Notes: generated from the sequence alone by a model not told the origin. DNA of 64,000 nucleotides from Aquatica leii (GCA_035610365.1 CM069432.1:168266035-168330034), one strand, 5' to 3'; positions 1 through 11,104 are shown, counted from the first letter of the stretch. A program made the numbers and translations.

Positions 1-1358
1 ATAAAGCAAGTGTGTACATTTAAAAATAGGTTGTCAATACGGAGTTTTGATATTAAGAATAAAACTATAAGTTGATCATAAAACATTATAAATCTACGGT
101 AGAAACAATGTTAATTTTAATACATATTTACTTCTAATGATAAGAAAGTTTTAACAAGAAACATTTTAGTTTGAAAAATGTAAATAAAAGTAAATTACAA
201 TGGTGAACCAGATGTCATAAATAAATTCTTACGACAGATTGGGTTTGAGTACAAAGATGCCAGGATATTGTAATTTGGTGTTATCGCTACTGGATTGAAG
301 GATTATTTGTGCCTCTTGATTAATGTACCCAAGCTCCATTTTTATTTTTCTGTTATTATATTTTAAAAAATTATTATCGTTACGTGTGTGCTTCAAAATG
401 TCTTTTAAATTACTGACATCAAATGTAAAAGATTAAGTGCAACGTTGTAACAAATTTTATTTCCGCTTAAGTTAAAAGTGGTACGACTTATCAAAAATAC
501 GCGAACGAACATAAACAGTGGCGTAATCGTCCGTAATCGAGCGACAGTTGACATTGTGCTCTGGAGAAAACAGAATCAAGGTATCCTGAATTAAAAAAGG
601 CTGGTTGTCAAATTATTTCAATATTCGGAACCCGGTAATTATGTGAATCATTTTATTCCACTTTAAAATTTGTGAAATCTAAACACCGATCAGTGTTAAC
701 TAACTAGCATCTCAAAGAATTACTGAGAAGTGCTGTCACCATTTATTCACCAAATTTTTAAGAATTATCAAGAGAATTAAGATAAATGTGTTTAGTTTTT
801 AATATTAAAATTCAATGCACATATTTTGTCCTTTCATTTGTTTTCAATAAATCTAATTTTTGCAAACAAAATTTTTTAATATCTCTTTGCATACATTTTA
901 AATAGGTAAAATGGCTCGGACTATCAAGGAGCTTGGCCACCCCTGCTATAGAGAAAAACAAGAAACTAGTTCACCTACTTATAGATTAAAGATATATTTA
1001 TCTTTCTGTTATATTAATGTGTTACTTTTGTTTATCACAATTTAAGTAACACAATGGTTTAGTAAAATTTATTTTGTTTATGATTTACTAAAATAAATCT
1101 GTTCACTAATTTATCGTTAGAATTTGAACCCGATAAAAGTTGATACGTAGTTTAGCAAAGTATACTGAGCAATGTTTTGCAAACTGGTGAAGATGTAAGA
1201 GAATTCTATTCTCAGATAAAGAAAGTAATGTCGATGAAAGTGACGAAGTATGTATGCAAAAGAAGTACACGAGTATCATGATAATACAGTTATTAGGTAT
1301 TGCTTTGTACAAGATTTAGATAGCTATTTATTGAAATAAACTAAAATCTGTTTATATA
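1..1358. other. A+T-rich non-coding DNA
   Basis: No supported gene. The only notable marks are a solitary hAT-like end (TTGGCCACCCCTG) near 935-947, which mirrors the CAGGGGTGGCCAA end at 16913, and CAGTGGCGTA near 519, which resembles another hAT-type terminus. Neither has a visible partner end or target duplication, so they are only hints of old insertions. Confidence 0.4.
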
Positions 1359-1360
1359 TA

Positions 1361-2322
1361 AAGCACATTTTTTTTGTCCATAGGGATTTACATGTTAATA
1401 ATTCATCTTCTTGTTAACTTGTGTATCTATGTGGGTTTGGTGCAATTTTTTATTTAAAAAAATAAAATAGACATATTTCTACAGAATGCACAGTTCAAAT
1501 AATTATGCGAAAAATAAGTGCGTGAGATCACTTTATTTTTGAAATTTACAAAACATTATAAACGTGTCTTCAATGAAATTGATGACAGATGTCACTTTGA
1601 CATAATGTAAAGTAATAAATCACTATTGTAATAACATTATTATTAGTATATTGTCTAAATCTGCATTATTCTTATACTTAATTTTTTTTTATTGTTACCT
1701 CTTATTTCATGTTTTATGTTAATAGCTTTCACTAAATTATGAGATTTTATACGTCAATAAAAATTTTGACAAAAATTATAAAATAAGTCAACCGTTGCTA
1801 ATAGTTTCATCAACTTTTTACTAAACAACAGCTTAAGAATTATCATACATTATAAAGCATGTTTAAATCGAAAGCTCATTGTTAAATACATATCTTATGT
1901 CTAAAATTCAACCGCAGGCCAGAGATGCAGTACATTGCACTACCTACTAGTTGCGTAACAATTAAGCATTTGAAAATAAGAGAATTTTAATTAATAAAAT
2001 TATAAATTTATTACAAAAATTATTTTACTTTATGTAAAACTGACATCTATCATCTATTTGATTAAAGACTTACGTTTACAATGTTTTGCAAATTTCAAAG
2101 GTAAACTGATTCTCACGCACTCATTTTTCGTACAATTATTTGAACTTGAAATGCTACAATAAATTAAGTATGTGGTGTTGGCAATATATGCATTATGTAG
2201 AAAGATGTCTATTTTAGCTTATTAAACAATAAGTTGTATCAAACCCACATAGATACATAAGTTAACACAGAGCCAAAATATTAGCATGTAAATCCCTATA
2301 AACACTTTAAAAAAATGCACTG
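1361..2322. mobile_element. Non-autonomous long-TIR mariner-type element
   Basis: The two ends form a long imperfect inverted repeat, about 1361-1596 against 2040-2322. Shared blocks include GGGATTTACATG, ATCTATGTGGGTTTG and a stretch around GCGTGAGA. The outer right end reads, inward, CAGTGCATTTTTTT; the left end is degraded (AAGCACATTT). TA dinucleotides flank it at 1359-1360 and 2323-2324, the expected target duplication for IS630/Tc1/mariner elements. The end sequence resembles that of the transposase-bearing element at 6961-10319 (CAGTGC, T-run, then CATAG, then TTTACATG), so I infer it is an internally deleted relative mobilised by that type of transposase. No coding remnant is visible between the arms. 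Confidence 0.72.
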
Positions 2323-2324
2323 TA

Positions 2325-3025
2325 TATACACATTGTTATATATATAACATACAAACGTCACAACTTTAATATTAGGCATGTTTGGAAAAAGCAACTGAAT
2401 GTTTTATTCATCGTTAAAAACCAATTGAAAATTTGTGTGTTCATAATCGTCAGATGATGTAAACAATATTTATATTTATTTTTTATTTAAAACGTCAACT
2501 AATACAATTTACGTAACCACATAAAATCTTAATTCTCTTCTATGATTTTGTTTGTTAGAAAAAATTCAGGCAGTAATAGAAATTTGTTGATTTCATTGGT
2601 TCAGAAGTAGACCTGTAATAGGGGCTTTTATCGGTCTACTTTTGATACGTTATTATACATTAATACAATTACTAACAAACGAACGACGGAAAAACTATTT
2701 AATCCATTTATAAAACAAAAAATAGACGACACAACTAGTTTTATAAAAACGTAATAGCAATCAAGTTTTTAAAAAATAAACAAATAAAATTAATTTTATG
2801 ATGTTGAAAATCAACCGTAAAGAGTCGGCTTTTCAATCATAATTTAAATTTTGTTTAAGTTAAACACCAGGGTAATTTTAAAATTCATACCATTGGTTAT
2901 TGGTTTTGTGCTAACTCGTAATATGATAACATTTTAAAATTAACCGTAAGTTAGCTTTCCAAAGTTTCAACCTTAATTGAAAAAACAATTTTTGTTATTG
3001 TTAAAAATTAACTAATTAATTTAAT
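2325..3025. other. A+T-rich non-coding DNA
   Basis: I see no supported gene, RNA or repeat boundary here. Confidence 0.4.
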
Positions 3026-3125
3026 CTTCTTCGTTTAGGAGGGGCATATAAAACCATTTTAATTTATTTTTATAGCAACGTTTCGTGCTGAAGGTTTGCA
3101 CTTCCTCAGGCCAACTGCAATTTAT
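3026..3125 (-). repeat. Penelope-like element end fragment
   Basis: Read on the minus strand, this carries a hammerhead motif followed by an A-rich stretch and a segment ending TATGCCCCTCCTAAACGAAG. The copies at 29.9 and 34.9 kb end similarly, with TTGCCCCTCCTAAAGAAG. It is therefore a diverged end (pseudo-LTR) of the same PLE family, in the opposite orientation. No coding sequence is attached. Confidence 0.6.
3066..3120 (-). ncRNA. Hammerhead ribozyme, PLE type, intact core
   Basis: On the minus strand the order is CTGAGGA, stem II GTGC / GCAC closing a 9-nt loop, GAAA, then ACGTT. This meets the hammerhead core CUGANGA...GAA...UH; position 7 may be any base. A15.1-C-G-U16.1 forms the very short self-complementary stem III seen in Penelope-associated hammerheads, which probably work as dimers. 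Stem I pairs GGC before the core with GCT after the cleavage site, one pair being a wobble. Predicted cleavage is after the U of GUU, near position 3077. All invariant core bases are present. Confidence 0.6.
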
Positions 3126-3342
3126 TGAACTCGTAAGTCAACACATAGTAACAACAAAATGGAATTAACAGATGATTTTTAACACATAAAACTTACAGAA
3201 TAAAATCAAGTGGATCAATCCACCGACCAAGGACATTGGCAACTTTACGAGTTAGTAATTAATAATAAATACAACATTCAACATACAATGGTCAATATTT
3301 AAAATTTTAATATAACGTAGGACATACACGTTCAGCAAACAA

Positions 3343-3397
3343 TTGACAAATGTTGTGTAATCAAAAATTTTTGACAAATGTTGTGTAATCAAAAATT
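3343..3397. repeat. Tandem duplication, about 27-bp unit
   Basis: Two adjacent near-identical copies of a unit starting TTGACAAATGTTGTGTAATC. Confidence 0.8.
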
Positions 3398-3399
3398 AG

Positions 3400-5098
3400 T
3401 AAGTAAGTAATTTTGTAATGTTGTTCTATTTTCAAAAACTTTTTATTTAAAGTTAGCAATAAATCAATAAAAAAAGGAACTTTTTGATACGTGAAAAAAT
3501 TACAATTTATAGAAAAACAATTCTAAGAACGCATAACAAAAAAATGAAATTGAATATTTTAAAGTTGATGTTTATTGGAAATAAAAGAATGATTTAAGTG
3601 TACAAGATTTACAAAAGAAACAATTTCTACGAGAGAAGTCAACAACACCATACACTACCAATTGAGTTATTGCAGAACGATCCTATAGTATATCCATAAC
3701 AGTTTTTTATTTAACATACAACGTTTTTAAAAAATACATTTATATTTATTCTTAATTTATTAATAAAAACGCAATCAAACTTTTTTTGGTTAAACTGATA
3801 AATTCTTTAAGTTTATGATTTCAACCATCTTAACAGTAACTTCACTGTAACAAATTTACGTTGTTAATCAATGTTAATTTTTTTTTTCAAAGAATATGTG
3901 TTTAATGATTTTAATTATTTTTTAATATTAAAATATAGAATATGAATTTTGATAAAATAATATTTATAGATGTTTATATGTTAGCGTTGTTAAAATTTAT
4001 TAAATACAAATTTTAGTGTTTAATTAATTATTTTAACAATTACTAATATTGTTATTATAATTATATTTTTGGGTTTGGTTTTAAATTTTCTTTACACTTA
4101 AACTCTAGGTTAATTGTGTCTAATAAAGTTACAACTCAGTTCTATTTTTTAAAGAAATTTTAGAGTGTACTCAGCACGTAACCGTATACCGGCAGAAACA
4201 AACTTTGGATTAAGGAAATAAATCGATGTTACTTTTAAGCTCCTTTCTTTGATTTTTACTCTTTAACTATTTAAAATGTTATTTTAAATTTTTAGAATAT
4301 TTAGCAATATCCTGTATTTATAAGCATTTATTAAATTTGTCAATAAAGGAATTCAAGAGGAACGTTTAGAAACTCATAAATTAGCATTGATATTTTACAT
4401 CTAGTAAATGTAAATGTTAATAATGTAAAACGTGCCAACCAAATATCAATTTAAGAGTCGATAAACAACCTATTAGTTTTAGATGAAAGTGATGATTTGT
4501 TTAACAAATAATCTGACAAAATAAATGTTAGCTTGAAATTTTTTTGGAGATGCAAATTTAAATCTAACTCATGATAGTTTAGTATATATATATATTGGTC
4601 GCCAACCTAAACATATAAATGTGGAATTTAAAATAATGCAGACGTTTAAACTTGGCAATTGACAGATGCTAGTGTCAAATAGCTAATGATTCTAAAAGAA
4701 ATACAACTAATAAACAATTGTTACGCATATAAAACAACAAATGGGTGAACTATAACTTTGATGTCATTTACAAACGCAAATCATAACTTTCTAAAAGGTT
4801 TATCAAATGAACTAGTAATAAACTATATAAAAAAGATCCAATAAGTCTAACATTTGACGTAGCACTGTAGAGTGTACACAAAACTATTGATATCTTTGTC
4901 CATCTACAGATAAAACAATAAAAAGAAAAATAATAATAATAAAAAATCCAATCTGGTTAAGAAAGATCAGGCTCTTACCGATCAAGTTTAAAAACGTTTT
5001 AGAGATTTAGTTTACTTGATTTTGATCATTTTTGCTAAGCTTTAAAATGCAGAAACTGATAGCGCAGCATCATAGCAGGTATGCGGTTATCCTTCTGA
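3400..5098. other. A+T-rich non-coding DNA
   Basis: No supported gene. It contains a short TA microsatellite near 4584-4596. Confidence 0.4.
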
Positions 5099-5099
5099 C

Positions 5100-6131
5100 C
5101 CCCTTCAAAGTTTTTTTCTAGAAATTATAATTTCGCATTATGATGGAAAAATTGCGACATGGACAAATTTAATCGGTTTTTTTGATTCGTTGGTGTATAA
5201 TAATAAAAGCTAACTTTTTTTCAATGTTTCATTATTTAAAGCTTGTGTTACTGGAGCAACAGAATCGGTTGCCAGTTTTGCCTTAACCAAGGCAAATTAT
5301 GAAATTGCTTATCAAGTTTTAAAAAATCGCTACCCAAACGATAAGCGTCTAGCCGGAATGTACTTATATAACATTATAAATTTTTAACTTTTTGTTTCAC
5401 CTACTCAAGAAAGTCTTAGATCGTATCTTCAAGTACACTAAAATGCAGCCAGTGCTTTAGCAGCACTTCTAATTCAAAATCATTTTGAATGTATTCTTTT
5501 TTATTTAGCTATACGTAATTTAAATGGATCTAACTCTTGAAAATTTGAATCTTGACGACAAACAAATAATTTTTCTACTTATGAGGAACTTAAAAATGAG
5601 TTCTTCAATCGACAAGTACGTAATCTCAAATCTAATCTGCTGCTGAAGACAAATCCTTTGACAAAAGTTAAAACAAAAATGCTTATAGCTGCTACTTCTG
5701 TTCCCCTTTGAAATAAGGAGGTTGCTTGACATGCTAAACCGCATTTTGTTACCTCGCTTATTAAAACTAATAAATTTAATTCTACTTACAATTGTTCCTT
5801 TTCATCACCATAGCGTTGCCCTGTATGTAAATCTGATCACAATATTACTTGGTTTCTCGAATTTCAACGAATGTTAATAAATGAAAGTAGCAAAGCCATG
5901 CGTAATCACGCGCCTTGTATTAATTGTCTCGGAGCTCATTTAGTAGCAAATGGTAAAACTGAGCATTTATTACTGTATTTGGATAAGAAAAATAAGTTCA
6001 ATCCTGTACTTTCCAAAACGACTACTTTTTCAATTAATCTTCTAGCTGCTCAAACAATGTCTTGTCGTCTTCCGCCTACTCATTTCAATTATTGTTCTTC
6101 TTGGTACCATTCAGGTTCTACTCCAAGTTAG
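5100..6131 (+). pseudogene. BEL/Pao retrotransposon gag relic
   Basis: Broken gag region of a BEL/Pao LTR retrotransposon. Near 5120-5215 the frame reads HYDGKIATWTNLIGFFDSL, matching the DUF1759-type gag opening (F-x-G-x3-x-W-x2-F). It is followed by CVTGATE and an NYEIAYQVLKNRYPND block, the family's usual NY-x2-A-x3-L-x-RY motif. Further on, CPVCKSDHN and a final open stretch (5871-6131) with PCINCLGAHL represent the Cys/His knuckle region before the protease. Stops and frameshifts interrupt it throughout. No protease, reverse transcriptase or LTR is recognised downstream, so it is a 3'-truncated or overwritten fragment. The family call is confident; the exact limits are not. Confidence 0.72.
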
Positions 6132-6134
6132 TTT

Positions 6135-6478
6135 AACGGTTGGCCTTTTTTTATGGTAGGTTTTTAAACAAGCAACTTTTAAGTGGTACTAACTTACAAA
6201 AGGACATTTCTGCTAATCTGATAACTATTAGATTAAATCCGGTTGCTTTGTGTTGTTCGCATCATTTATAAACAAATTTTGTTACGTCGTAGAGATCGTT
6301 GTTTACAACACATTTATTGACGCGACCGTGATTGAGTATGAACTAAATACGGTAAGGTACGAATCCTTGGCCTGTGCTGCAATCTTTGTTTAGACTCTTT
6401 TTTGTTTCAAGTTTAATCTTTCAGTGGCGATTGCAATAAATGAACAGTTTTTTCTTACATTGCTAGAATATTTAGAGC
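6135..6478. other. No gene recognised
   Basis: Spacer between the BEL/Pao relic and the Harbinger region, with more mixed composition than its surroundings. It could include remains of the retrotransposon, but I see no motif or terminal repeat. Confidence 0.3.
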
Positions 6479-6650
6479 GGGTTGCACAAAGTTTTTGTTA
6501 AATATTTAATCAATGATTAACTACTAATTAATTGGTTAAAAACAATTTAGCCATCGGTTAAAGTATTTAATCTGCTAAGTAAATATTTAACAAAAAAGCT
6601 CTCACTAAGCAAGGTTAACTATTGGCTAAGCATGAAATGGGTTGCACAAA
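6479..6650. repeat. Repeated GGGTTGCACAAA, possible Harbinger terminus
   Basis: GGGTTGCACAAA occurs at 6479-6490 and again at 6639-6650, just upstream of the Harbinger transposase relic. PIF/Harbinger elements often start with GGG-rich ends, so the first copy could be the left terminus. I found no matching inverted end downstream, so this is only a suggestion. Confidence 0.35.
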
Positions 6651-6662
6651 ACAAATTTTAAA

Positions 6663-6960
6663 AAATCATCTGATGAGATTTATGATGCCATCGATTTTAG
6701 AATGAGGTGTCGTTTCTCAAAAGAAACCGTAGCAGAAACGTATGTAACGTTTGGCTTTTTTTTGGCTGACAATATCAAACCAAGAACTTTTTGAAACAAA
6801 TCCATTAGTCCGATGAATCAGTTACTGCTGACATTAAGACTTTATCCGACTGGTAGTTTTCAGCAATTAATTGGAGACAGTATGAATGTACATAAGTCGA
6901 CAGTATCCAGGGTAGTAGCAAGAGTAACCCACTGCATTACAAGACAAAAGGCTACATATA
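6663..6960 (+). pseudogene. PIF/Harbinger transposase relic, N-terminal part
   Basis: N-terminal half of a HARBI1-like DDE transposase. The frame reads FRMRCRFSKETVAETY and later NQLLLTLRLYPTGSFQQLIG then STVSRVVARVTHCI, the helix-turn-helix region typical of the family, with only one in-frame stop. It breaks at the TA at 6959-6960 where a mariner-type element inserted, and resumes at 10322 on the far side. Skipping the insertion, the reading continues into the family's region before the first catalytic Asp. The gene was therefore still fairly intact when the insertion happened. Confidence 0.85.
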
Positions 6961-7256
6961 GAGTGCTTTTTTTTTAAAACTGGCCATAGGGTTTTATATG
7001 TTAATTTTTCGACCTCGTGTTAGATACCCTTTTAATGAAAATTTTAAAAGAATTTCTGCGCTAATATCAAGGGATATTTTTTGTTGTAATTTAAAATAAG
7101 TTATTTTTTAATTAACCGTAGAAATATCTCTGAAAACGTAATATCTTTGCGACTCAACTTGGGTGATATTTTATAATGATGCTCGAAATAGTAGGCTGAA
7201 AAAACAATTTTGTTGTGTGAGTCATAACGTGAATAAGTCAGTTCTGATTTACAAAA
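6961..7256. repeat. Left terminal inverted repeat of mariner-type element
   Basis: It pairs with 10031-10319. Conserved blocks include ACCTCGTGTTAGATACCC and ATGCTCGAAATAGTAGGCTG. The length of nearly 300 bp is long for mariner elements. Confidence 0.85.
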
Positions 7257-7276
7257 TTAATTTTTTGTCCTTAAAT

Positions 7277-7667
7277 ATGCCTGTGTATACGCTTAACGAA
7301 CGTATTGAATTGGTTCTTGCTTATGTGAAGACGAACTCTGCCCGTGAAGTTGTAGCAACATTTGTAGCAACGCATCCAGATCGCCCCGTGCCAAGTAAAA
7401 GTACCATACGTAATTTGTACAAAATATTTTGCACAACGGGCTGTGTTAATGATATGCGTATAAAACGGAGAAGAAATCCTCAGGTACTCACAGAAGAAGT
7501 AAAAACAAATATTTGCTTGACCGTTGAGGAGGCTCCGTTTTCAACTTTACATGGTTTAGCCGAAGAATTTGATGTGTCCATGAGTACCTGTCATAAGGCC
7601 TTACGAAAAGAGAAGTACAAAAGTTATAGAATAAGAAACGTCCACATCTTGCTGCCACGAGATTACC
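7277..7667 (+). pseudogene. Mariner-type transposase, N-terminal part
   Basis: About 130 residues starting at an ATG (MPVYTLNERIELVLAYV). This resembles the helix-turn-helix N-terminus (DUF4817-like) of insect mariner-type transposases. A second HTH follows (EEAPFSTLHGLAEEFDVS, then STCHKALRKEKYKSYRI). It ends at LLPRDYPQ, the conserved linker before the catalytic domain, exactly where the 1.27-kb element is inserted. The open frame reaches upstream to 7163, but the family similarity starts at 7277. The rest of the gene lies at 8939-9609. Confidence 0.85.
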
Positions 7668-8937
7668 CCCAGTAAACACAAAACTGATAATGTTTAGTAA
7701 CAGTTTCAAAACAAAAAATTTATGATTCACTCTTGTTTCAAACATGAAAGAAACCTAACTGCAATAAAATAGCTATAAGTCCATCGCTGTTTCACTTATT
7801 TGAATCAGTATAGTTTCGGTATTTTAAATTCAAACCTGTTGCAAAACAAATGTTGCATTCGGTTTACGTTTTAAAAGCTTTCGTTCTTGAACTGATACTA
7901 AATGATCAATAAATTAATGATTTCCTTGTTTCAATAATGAACTAAAACAATTCCTTCAATAATACAATAATACATTTTCGAATGCACGTTTCAAATTTTA
8001 TTGCACAATAAATATTTTTAAATACATCACAATGAGTTTTTTACATATTGCAACTTTCTTTTTGTGATCTTTTCACGGAAGCCTCGAAAACTGCATCAGT
8101 TACTGTTGGGTAGCAACTTTTAACCGCATCTGTAACATAGAAATAAATATTTCGTTTATATACATACATAATCATAGTTACACAAAATTAATTACACTTT
8201 TTTAATCAAAAACAACACAAACTTAATATAAATATTATTATATTATTATAAAAACACTGTGAATACCTTTAGCTGTACATAATCGTATAGAAAACTTGAA
8301 GAATTGAACTGTAATTATAAATCCTAAAGTATCATCAGATTTACGCAATAATCTACCTTAACGCAACCATGTGTGTTAATTTATATTTTTTTCATACAAA
8401 TTAAAACATGATACATAAAGAACAGAAATGATAACAATATTGATTACATTTATGGATTATAATAAAATGCTTCGACTTACCGTTTATTGTTCCATTTCGT
8501 AATTGTACACACAGCATCACTTATCAAACTGCAACCGAACAAGTGAAAAGATATCAATTTGCAACGCAAGCGTTGACGGCAGTAATCAAAAGTATAGCAA
8601 CGACTAATGCTGACTTATCACAAAGTATTCGTTTTTCCTGGAACGATTCTACTGTTTTGAAAATAATTCAGTTTTATTTAACCGATCTTCAAACAATTCT
8701 AGTTATTCAAAAAATATTCGGTTTTAATAAATCAGTTATTAGACGGTTGCTGATTATGGGGAAAAAATTGCAAGTACTGAAACGGTTTAAAACTGATTGT
8801 GGAAAATCGGAACTCCTTTAATTTATTCACTGTCAGTTACATGTAAATGATATAAAAATGGAACTAACACGAAACAACGTAATGAAACAATTGTTTTAAT
8901 CTTGTGACTGTAACAGTTTCAATCCATGTTTACTGGG
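7668..8937. mobile_element. 1.27-kb element with CCCAGTAAACAC termini, copy 1
   Basis: Starts CCCAGTAAAC and ends GTTTACTGGG. It is nearly identical along its length to 14134-15410, where the ends are a perfect 12-bp inverted repeat (CCCAGTAAACAC / GTGTTTACTGGG). It splits a mariner-type transposase frame that resumes right after it. Flanks read GATTACC and CTACCCAG, suggesting a short target duplication of about 3-4 bp (TAC or TACC). It carries an unidentified open frame near its right end and no recognisable transposase, so it is probably non-autonomous. The superfamily is undetermined: the ends do not match canonical hAT, piggyBac or mariner termini. Confidence 0.82.
8543..8884 (+). pseudogene. 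Unidentified ORF inside the CCCAGTAAACAC element, copy 1
   Basis: A frame of about 115 codons shared with the second copy. It includes VIKSIATTNAD, VLKIIQ, LVIQKIFGFNKSV, LLIMGKKLQVLKRFKTDC and, after one stop in this copy, FIHCQLHVNDIKMELTRNN. The amino acid reading is conserved between copies that differ at scattered bases, but the DNA is so similar that this is weak evidence for coding. I do not recognise a domain, and it may be non-coding. Confidence 0.25.
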
Positions 8938-8938
8938 C

Positions 8939-9609
8939 TACCCAGAATGGAATTTTGTCAATACTGGATGGAGCAAATTAATGAAAGGCCCAATTTAACG
9001 AATACAGTTCTGTTTACGGACGAAAGCACTTTTTTGTTGAGTGTTTATAAACAAAATAAACGGATTTGGTCCCGACAAAAACCTCTAATTTATTAAGAAA
9101 CTCACACGCAGTGGCCAGAAAAAATTAACGTATGAGCAGGTATTATAGGAAACCGAGTGATAGACCCATTTTTCATAGAAGGAAATCTTAACTCTGAAGG
9201 TTACCTAGAATTGTTATCTACTCAAGTTGGCCCAGCAGTAGCTGCATTTTTTCCGAACGATGATATTATATTTCAGCATGATGGTGCTCCTGCACACAGT
9301 GCTAGGAAAGTGACCGAGTATTTAAATTTAAAATTTCCAAATAACTGGATCGGACGTTATGGTCCACTTAAATGGCCTGCAAGAAGCCCTGATTTATCGA
9401 TGCTGGACTATTTTTTGTGGGGATATTTAGGACAAAAAGTATTTGAACTAGAGAAGAGACCAGTAAACATCAATGAATTAAAAAACAAAATAATTGAAGC
9501 CTGTAGAAGTGTCCTTCCTAGACAATTAAGTGATGTTAGAAAAGATTTTTATGAAAGACTTGGTCATTGTTTAGCCGCATATGGAGGACACTTTGAACAT
9601 TTAACTTAA
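8939..9609 (+). pseudogene. Mariner-type transposase, DDE catalytic part
   Basis: Continues the frame cut at 7667. It opens RMEFCQYWMEQINERPN; the first catalytic Asp is in LFTDEST (near 9018). Two stops follow, one apparently a TGG-to-TGA change. From 9157 a clean open frame carries FQHDGAPAHSA (second Asp, near 9280) and WPARSPDLSMLDYFLWG (third Asp). It ends GGHFEHLT, the usual C-terminus of this insect family. Counting residues, 41 lie between the second Asp and the Asp of MLDYF, so it would class as DD41D rather than DD34D. All three Asp are present, but the stops and the insertion make it inactive. Confidence 0.87.
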
Positions 9610-10030
9610 TTTAACGTTCAATAATTGTTACTTTTATTTGCTTGCATTCGATATATTCTTTATAATTTATTAAATTCTGTTACTTTCCTAAATGCTTTTA
9701 TTATTTTTTTCAACTAGTGGAATAATCTCGACAATATTGTCAACAATATTGTTTGTTAAGTATTTTTTAAGTTTAAGGTTATAAAATTAGGTTTTATGAT
9801 CATAAATAATGAACAAATCGGATTTTCTTAATTGTCTTTTTTGTTTAATAATTTATTAATTGCCCAATGAACGCGTAAACAAATTACAACAGAAAAATTT
9901 CTGCTAACAGTAAAAGAAAAAATTAAATAAACTACACCGTAGCCAATTTTAAACACATTGTTCTAAACTTTTAACTGCATGTATCTTACAGAGAGTACAA
10001 AACTTAACATGTGAAACTTATGACCAGTTA

Positions 10031-10319
10031 TGTAAATCAGAACAGACTTCTCTACGTTATGACTGACACAACAAAATTGTTTTCAGCCTACTATTTCGAG
10101 CATCATTATAAAATATCACCCAAAATGAGTCGTAAAAATATTATAATTTCATAGATATTTCTAAAGTTATTTAAAAACTAACTTATTCTAAATTACAACA
10201 AAAATTATCCCTTGATATTAGTGTAGAAATTCTTATACAATTTTCATTAAAAGGGTATCTAACACGAGGTCGAAAAATTAACATGTAAAACTCTATGGCC
10301 AGTTTAAAAAAAAGCACTG
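10031..10319. repeat. Right terminal inverted repeat of mariner-type element
   Basis: Inverted partner of 6961-7256. Ends GCACTG next to the TA duplication at 10320-10321. Confidence 0.85.
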
Positions 10320-10321
10320 TA

Positions 10322-11019
10322 TAACTATGCCTCAACATTAAAATGCTATTAGACAAATTAAACAATAATTTTATTTAATTAGCAATTTCCCAGGTGTTAC
10401 TGGTGCAGTGGATTGTACTTATATCAAACTTCAATCGCCTGGTGGTCCACATTCTAAGTTGTATAGGAACAAAAAAGGGCATTTTTCTATTAATACTCAA
10501 GTGATGTGTGATGCTGGCTTAAAAATTCTTCACATTATTGCACGATGGCTTGGTTCTGTACAGGATAGTACTATTGTTAATGACAGTCCGCTGTCAGTTG
10601 ATTTCGAACAAGGACGGTATGGAAGTAGCTACTTTTTAGGTGACAGCGGTTGTCCTTGCAAACCATATTTGTTAACACCTTTTATAAACCCTAATACTCC
10701 GGCACGAAAAGCATACAACCGAGCTTAAATTAAAACAAGAAATCCAATTGAACGTTGCTTTGGAGTTTTAAAACGTCGATCTCCATGTTTTTCAGTTGGT
10801 CTTTGCATTAAAACAGAAACGATGTTTAGGTACAATTGTAGCTTGCTGTGTGCTACACAACATTGCACTTCAATATAATGATGTTGAACCGTTACGTGAT
10901 ATTGTAGTAGAGCTACAGCAAGATGATTTTTTTGTTAAAGAGTTAAGATTAGTGCCAGGTGCAAGCTAAAATGTGGTTGTTCGTAATGCATTTTTAAATA
11001 CTGTTGTTGCTCAGTGACG
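10322..11019 (+). pseudogene. PIF/Harbinger transposase relic, catalytic part
   Basis: Second half of the HARBI1-like nuclease begun at 6663. Just after the mariner element the frame reads IRQIKQ, a stop, then FYLISNFPGVTGAVDCTYI, with the first catalytic Asp in AVDCT. Then come YRNKKGHFSINTQVMCDAG, IIARWLGSVQDSTI and LGDSGCPCKPYLLTPF (second Asp). One stop (10726) later comes NPIERCFGVLKRR with the catalytic Glu. A frameshift near 10800 leads to VACCVLHNIALQYND and a C-terminal VRNAFLNTVVAQ. All three DDE positions are preserved although the gene is broken. Harbinger elements usually carry a second Myb/SANT-like gene; a candidate fragment lies at 11793-11978. Confidence 0.87.
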
Positions 11020-11104
11020 TTTTTGAATTTTCGTTTTTCTATAAATTAGTTTATTATTAGCAACTTTGTATTAATAAATAGAACGGTTCGCCTCCTGGTA
11101 GGTG

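Larger units (their letters stand above)
6961..10319 (+). mobile_element. Mariner/Tc1-type element with long TIRs, inserted in Harbinger
   Basis: A 3359-bp element bounded by long inverted repeats (about 6961-7256 and 10031-10319). The right end, read inward, begins CAGTGCTTTTTTTTAAACTG; the left end begins GAGTGC. TA at 6959-6960 and 10320-10321 is the target duplication. Removing the element rejoins the Harbinger transposase halves. It encodes one transposase (7277-9609), which is itself interrupted by a second element at 7668-8937. Without that insert it would be about 2.1 kb. It belongs to the IS630/Tc1/mariner superfamily. Confidence 0.88.

Noticed and set aside
1106..1312. Open frame of 68 codons on the minus strand
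   Set aside because: No domain, lies in A+T-rich DNA next to an element end; expected by chance.
4584..4596. TA microsatellite
   Set aside because: Too short to be informative.
7488..7745. 85-codon minus-strand frame
   Set aside because: Antisense of the mariner-type transposase and crossing the insertion joint; not a gene.
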